Source: Bacteroidota bacterium (GTDB lineage: Bacteria > Bacteroidota > Bacteroidia > UKL13-3). From it: a DNA stretch of 6,602 nt. This document shows, in pieces, positions 4,159-6,602 of the stretch; position 1 is the stretch's first letter; each line of letters starts with the position of its first letter. The translations under genes and the position numbers were made by a program. The stretch is taken from NCBI GenBank assembly GCA_010027395.1, contig RGVD01000150.1, positions 1-6,602 on the forward strand, read 5' to 3'. The notes under the pieces are model-generated. The model had not been told where the DNA came from and made no database searches. It was given only the letters and a program-made list of their open reading frames with translations.

Positions 4159-6602
4159 TTGCGAAAGCTAATTGTCAAAATATCATACACATTGATGGGC
4201 GTATTCTTCGCCTTCATGCTATTGGTTTACCTTGTTTTTAACAGTACCCCATTTCAAAATTTCATTATTCATAGGGTTGATAAATGGCTTTCAGGGGCTT
4301 TTAAAACTGAAATTTCCATTGATAAAATCAATTATGATGGTTGGACCTATTTCAGCATTGATAATATTTATTGGGGCGATCAAAAGAAAGATACGCTCTT
4401 TTTTGTAAAGAACTTGCAATTTGATATAGCCGGTGTGGAAATAGACAGCATGAGGTTTGTATTGGATGATGTGCATGTAAATGGTGCCTTATGTAAAATT
4501 GTAACATACCCCGATAAGACTTTTAACATTGATGTGTTATTTAATATCTTCAATCCACTTGATACTATAATCGATCCAAATGCACCCAAATTTAAGTTGT
4601 ATTTTAATGATATAACGGCAGAGAATACTAGATTTCATTTGATTGACTCAACTAAAAAATTTTCTCCTGAAGGCTTCGATCCATATAATATTTGTTTTAG
4701 CAATATCAAACTTAGGGCAAAGCATTTTAAGATTATCGAAGATTCGCTTCATTTTAAAATGAGGTCCTTTAGTGGTGTCGAGCGAAGCGGTTTTGCTATA
4801 CAAAATATGAAAAGCATTACCACCATTTGTCCAACCTTGATGGAGTTTGATAAAATGCGATTGGAAACTGACCACAGTATAATCAAGGACTACGCTAGTT
4901 TGAAATATGATAGCTGGGATTCTGTTGCTAGCAATTTTATTAGCAATGTTTATATGAAAGGCAATATCAAAGAAAGTGAAGTTGATGTTAAAGACATTGC
5001 ATTCTTTGCCCCTTTGCTAAATACATTTCATTACAAAGCAATATTGAATGGCAAATTGAGCGGTACCATTGATAATTTTAAAGTGAAAGATTTGGATGTG
5101 AGGTATGCTAATCATACGCGATTCAAAGGCCAATTGGCACTAAATGGCTTGCCCAATATCGACCAAACATTTATAGATGTACAAACTGATTTTGCTAGTA
5201 GTATTGAAAATGAAATTGAGAAGATAATTAATTATAATCTACCTGATGAGTTTTTTCATCCACTTGGTTTAGTAAAATACAAAGGCAATTATACAGGCTT
5301 TATTAATGACTTTGTAAGCTATGGTGAAATTGAAACTGTGTATGGCAAAATCACAACGGATTTGAATATGAAGCTCCCTGATTTCGATCCTGATCGTTCA
5401 TCATACTCTGGAAACTTAGAATTGAAAGATTTCAATCTAGGTGGGCTTATCAATCAAAGAGAATTGATAGGATATACAACTCTTAAGTCATTTGTCCAAG
5501 GAAAGGGTTTTGACACAAAGCATATAAATGTCAATATCAATACCCAAATTGCTTATATGGATTTTAACCAATACAAATACAACAATATTGATTTTAATGG
5601 CTTATTGAATAAGAAGTATTTTAGCGGTAAAATGAATTGTGATGACGAAAATGTTAAGTTCAACATCATTGGAAAGGCGGATTTTAACAAGGCCATTCCA
5701 GAATTTGTTTTTAAAAGCGATATTGATAGACTTAAGCTAAAAGAATTGCATTTTTGGGACAAAGACATAAATCTACAAACCCATATTAATGGCGATTTTA
5801 GGATAAAGGATTTTGACCATAACAATGGTAATTTGAACATTACTAATACCTATTTCGAGTACCGAGGTTCAGAGCACACTATCAATCATATAGACATCAG
5901 TTCAATGAATGATTCGAGAAAGAAATTGAGTATTAATTCCGATTTTTTAAGTGCATCTATTGATGGTGATTTCAATTTTTCAAGTCTTGATAAAAGCGTG
6001 AAAAATATAGTGAATAAGCTTGTTCCCGCTTATTATACCCAAAGCTATTCAAATCTGCCTAAACAGAATTTTGTATATAACATCAAGGTGAAAAATACGT
6101 ATAATATTTCTCAAATGTTCTTTCCTAATATTGATTTAGATAAGTTTGAACTACAAGGTAAATACGATAATGAGAATAATATTTTTGACAATATTGGTTA
6201 TGTACAAACTTTCAGATACAACAATTACTATTTAAGTGATTTGACCTTTAAAACCAATATGAGCAGTAATTTGAAGGCCGATTTGTTGCTAGGAATATCG
6301 CAGCTTTCACGCAATGATACCTTGCTTATAAATGAATTTGCTGTGAAGGGTTCTGTTGCTCAAAATAAAGGGAATTTGCAGGTGAAAATGCAAGACACAA
6401 ACAGCTATATCTATTCAAACCTAAATACGAATTTTGTATTCAAAAAGGATTTGATTCAGATGAGCTTTGATACTTCTGAATTTCATTATAATAATTCGAA
6501 TTGGGATGTCAATAAAGATGGTGTGGTGTATTTATATGATTCTATTATTAAATTCACTAACGTTTCCTTTCAAAATAATTTACAGCAAATTGTAGTCAAT
6601 GG
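4159..6602 (+). CDS. TamB/DUF490-like translocation and assembly module protein, 3'-truncated by window edge
   Basis: An uninterrupted frame runs to the last base with at least 814 codons. The product starts with a Lys/Arg-rich end, one transmembrane helix (about residues 8-27, LMGVFFAFMLLVYLVF), then STPFQNFIIHRVDKWLSG and a long periplasmic region of alternating beta-strands. This is the layout of TamB and AsmA-like proteins, which bridge inner and outer membrane and serve outer-membrane protein assembly or lipid transport. The stretch near residues 373-407 (YKGNYTGFINDFVSYG, then GKITTDLNM) and the following YSGNLELKDFNLG match what I recall of Bacteroidota TamB homologues. The family is usually well over 1,000 residues, so the C-terminal DUF490 domain lies beyond the window. 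The start is uncertain. TTG at 4159 gives the expected positive N-terminus RKLIVK; TTG at 4147 is also possible; the first ATG, at 4195, begins inside the membrane helix. None has a clear ribosome site. Confidence 0.85.
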   Translation, partial: MRKLIVKISYTLMGVFFAFMLLVYLVFNSTPFQNFIIHRVDKWLSGAFKTEISIDKINYDGWTYFSIDNIYWGDQKKDTLFFVKNLQFDIAGVEIDSMRFVLDDVHVNGALCKIVTYPDKTFNIDVLFNIFNPLDTIIDPNAPKFKLYFNDITAENTRFHLIDSTKKFSPEGFDPYNICFSNIKLRAKHFKIIEDSLHFKMRSFSGVERSGFAIQNMKSITTICPTLMEFDKMRLETDHSIIKDYASLKYDSWDSVASNFISNVYMKGNIKESEVDVKDIAFFAPLLNTFHYKAILNGKLSGTIDNFKVKDLDVRYANHTRFKGQLALNGLPNIDQTFIDVQTDFASSIENEIEKIINYNLPDEFFHPLGLVKYKGNYTGFINDFVSYGEIETVYGKITTDLNMKLPDFDPDRSSYSGNLELKDFNLGGLINQRELIGYTTLKSFVQGKGFDTKHINVNINTQIAYMDFNQYKYNNIDFNGLLNKKYFSGKMNCDDENVKFNIIGKADFNKAIPEFVFKSDIDRLKLKELHFWDKDINLQTHINGDFRIKDFDHNNGNLNITNTYFEYRGSEHTINHIDISSMNDSRKKLSINSDFLSASIDGDFNFSSLDKSVKNIVNKLVPAYYTQSYSNLPKQNFVYNIKVKNTYNISQMFFPNIDLDKFELQGKYDNENNIFDNIGYVQTFRYNNYYLSDLTFKTNMSSNLKADLLLGISQLSRNDTLLINEFAVKGSVAQNKGNLQVKMQDTNSYIYSNLNTNFVFKKDLIQMSFDTSEFHYNNSNWDVNKDGVVYLYDSIIKFTNVSFQNNLQQIVVN

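Noticed and set aside
5553..5840. Antisense open frame within the TamB-like gene
   Set aside because: It is the complement of an AT-rich beta-strand coding region; the Ser/Leu/Phe-rich translation is typical of such shadows.
1..6602. CRISPR array, transposon, phage genes, tRNA or rRNA
   Set aside because: No spaced identical repeats, no transposase or integrase motifs and no cloverleaf or rRNA-like sequence were recognised on either strand.

Overview
The window looks like AT-rich chromosomal DNA from a member of the Bacteroidota. Three things point there: matches to the Bacteroidota-type -7 promoter element TAnnTTTG upstream of three transcription units, a long TamB-like protein of the Bacteroidota kind, and near-absence of strong Shine-Dalgarno sequences at the starts. 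No rRNA, tRNA, CRISPR array, transposase or integrase is visible.

Layout. Positions 1-78 hold a compact control region: a perfect 18-bp palindrome, a TAnnTTTG element and further copies of the same GCGGA-containing half-site. It leads into a complete Fic-family gene (79-1194, +) with a built-in inhibitory helix and a C-terminal winged-helix domain. Convergent to it is a two-gene minus-strand cassette: a 75-aa protein (2039-1812) and a 159-aa minimal nucleotidyltransferase (1815-1336) overlapping by ATGA. The cassette is bracketed by two related GC-rich repeats in the same orientation (1216-1244 and 2132-2156). Diverging from it is mnmA (2285-3353, +), the tRNA 2-thiouridine synthase gene. It is broken by a +1 frame change at about 2389-2391, which looks like a deletion of about 32 bp. 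Three bases after mnmA a lipoprotein gene of unknown function starts (3357-3998). After 160 bp without a supported gene comes a large TamB/DUF490-like gene (start at or near 4159) that runs off the right edge at 6602.

How the parts relate. The right half (mnmA, lipoprotein, tamB-like) reads as ordinary core genome: tRNA modification and envelope biogenesis. The left half (fic plus the nucleotidyltransferase cassette) has the character of an accessory region. Fic and minimal nucleotidyltransferase proteins are both nucleotide-transferring families with many toxin or antitoxin-like members, and they lie back to back here with repeats around one of them. Whether they form a functional system cannot be decided from this sequence alone. 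The most solid anomalies are the mnmA lesion and the operator-like array in front of fic.
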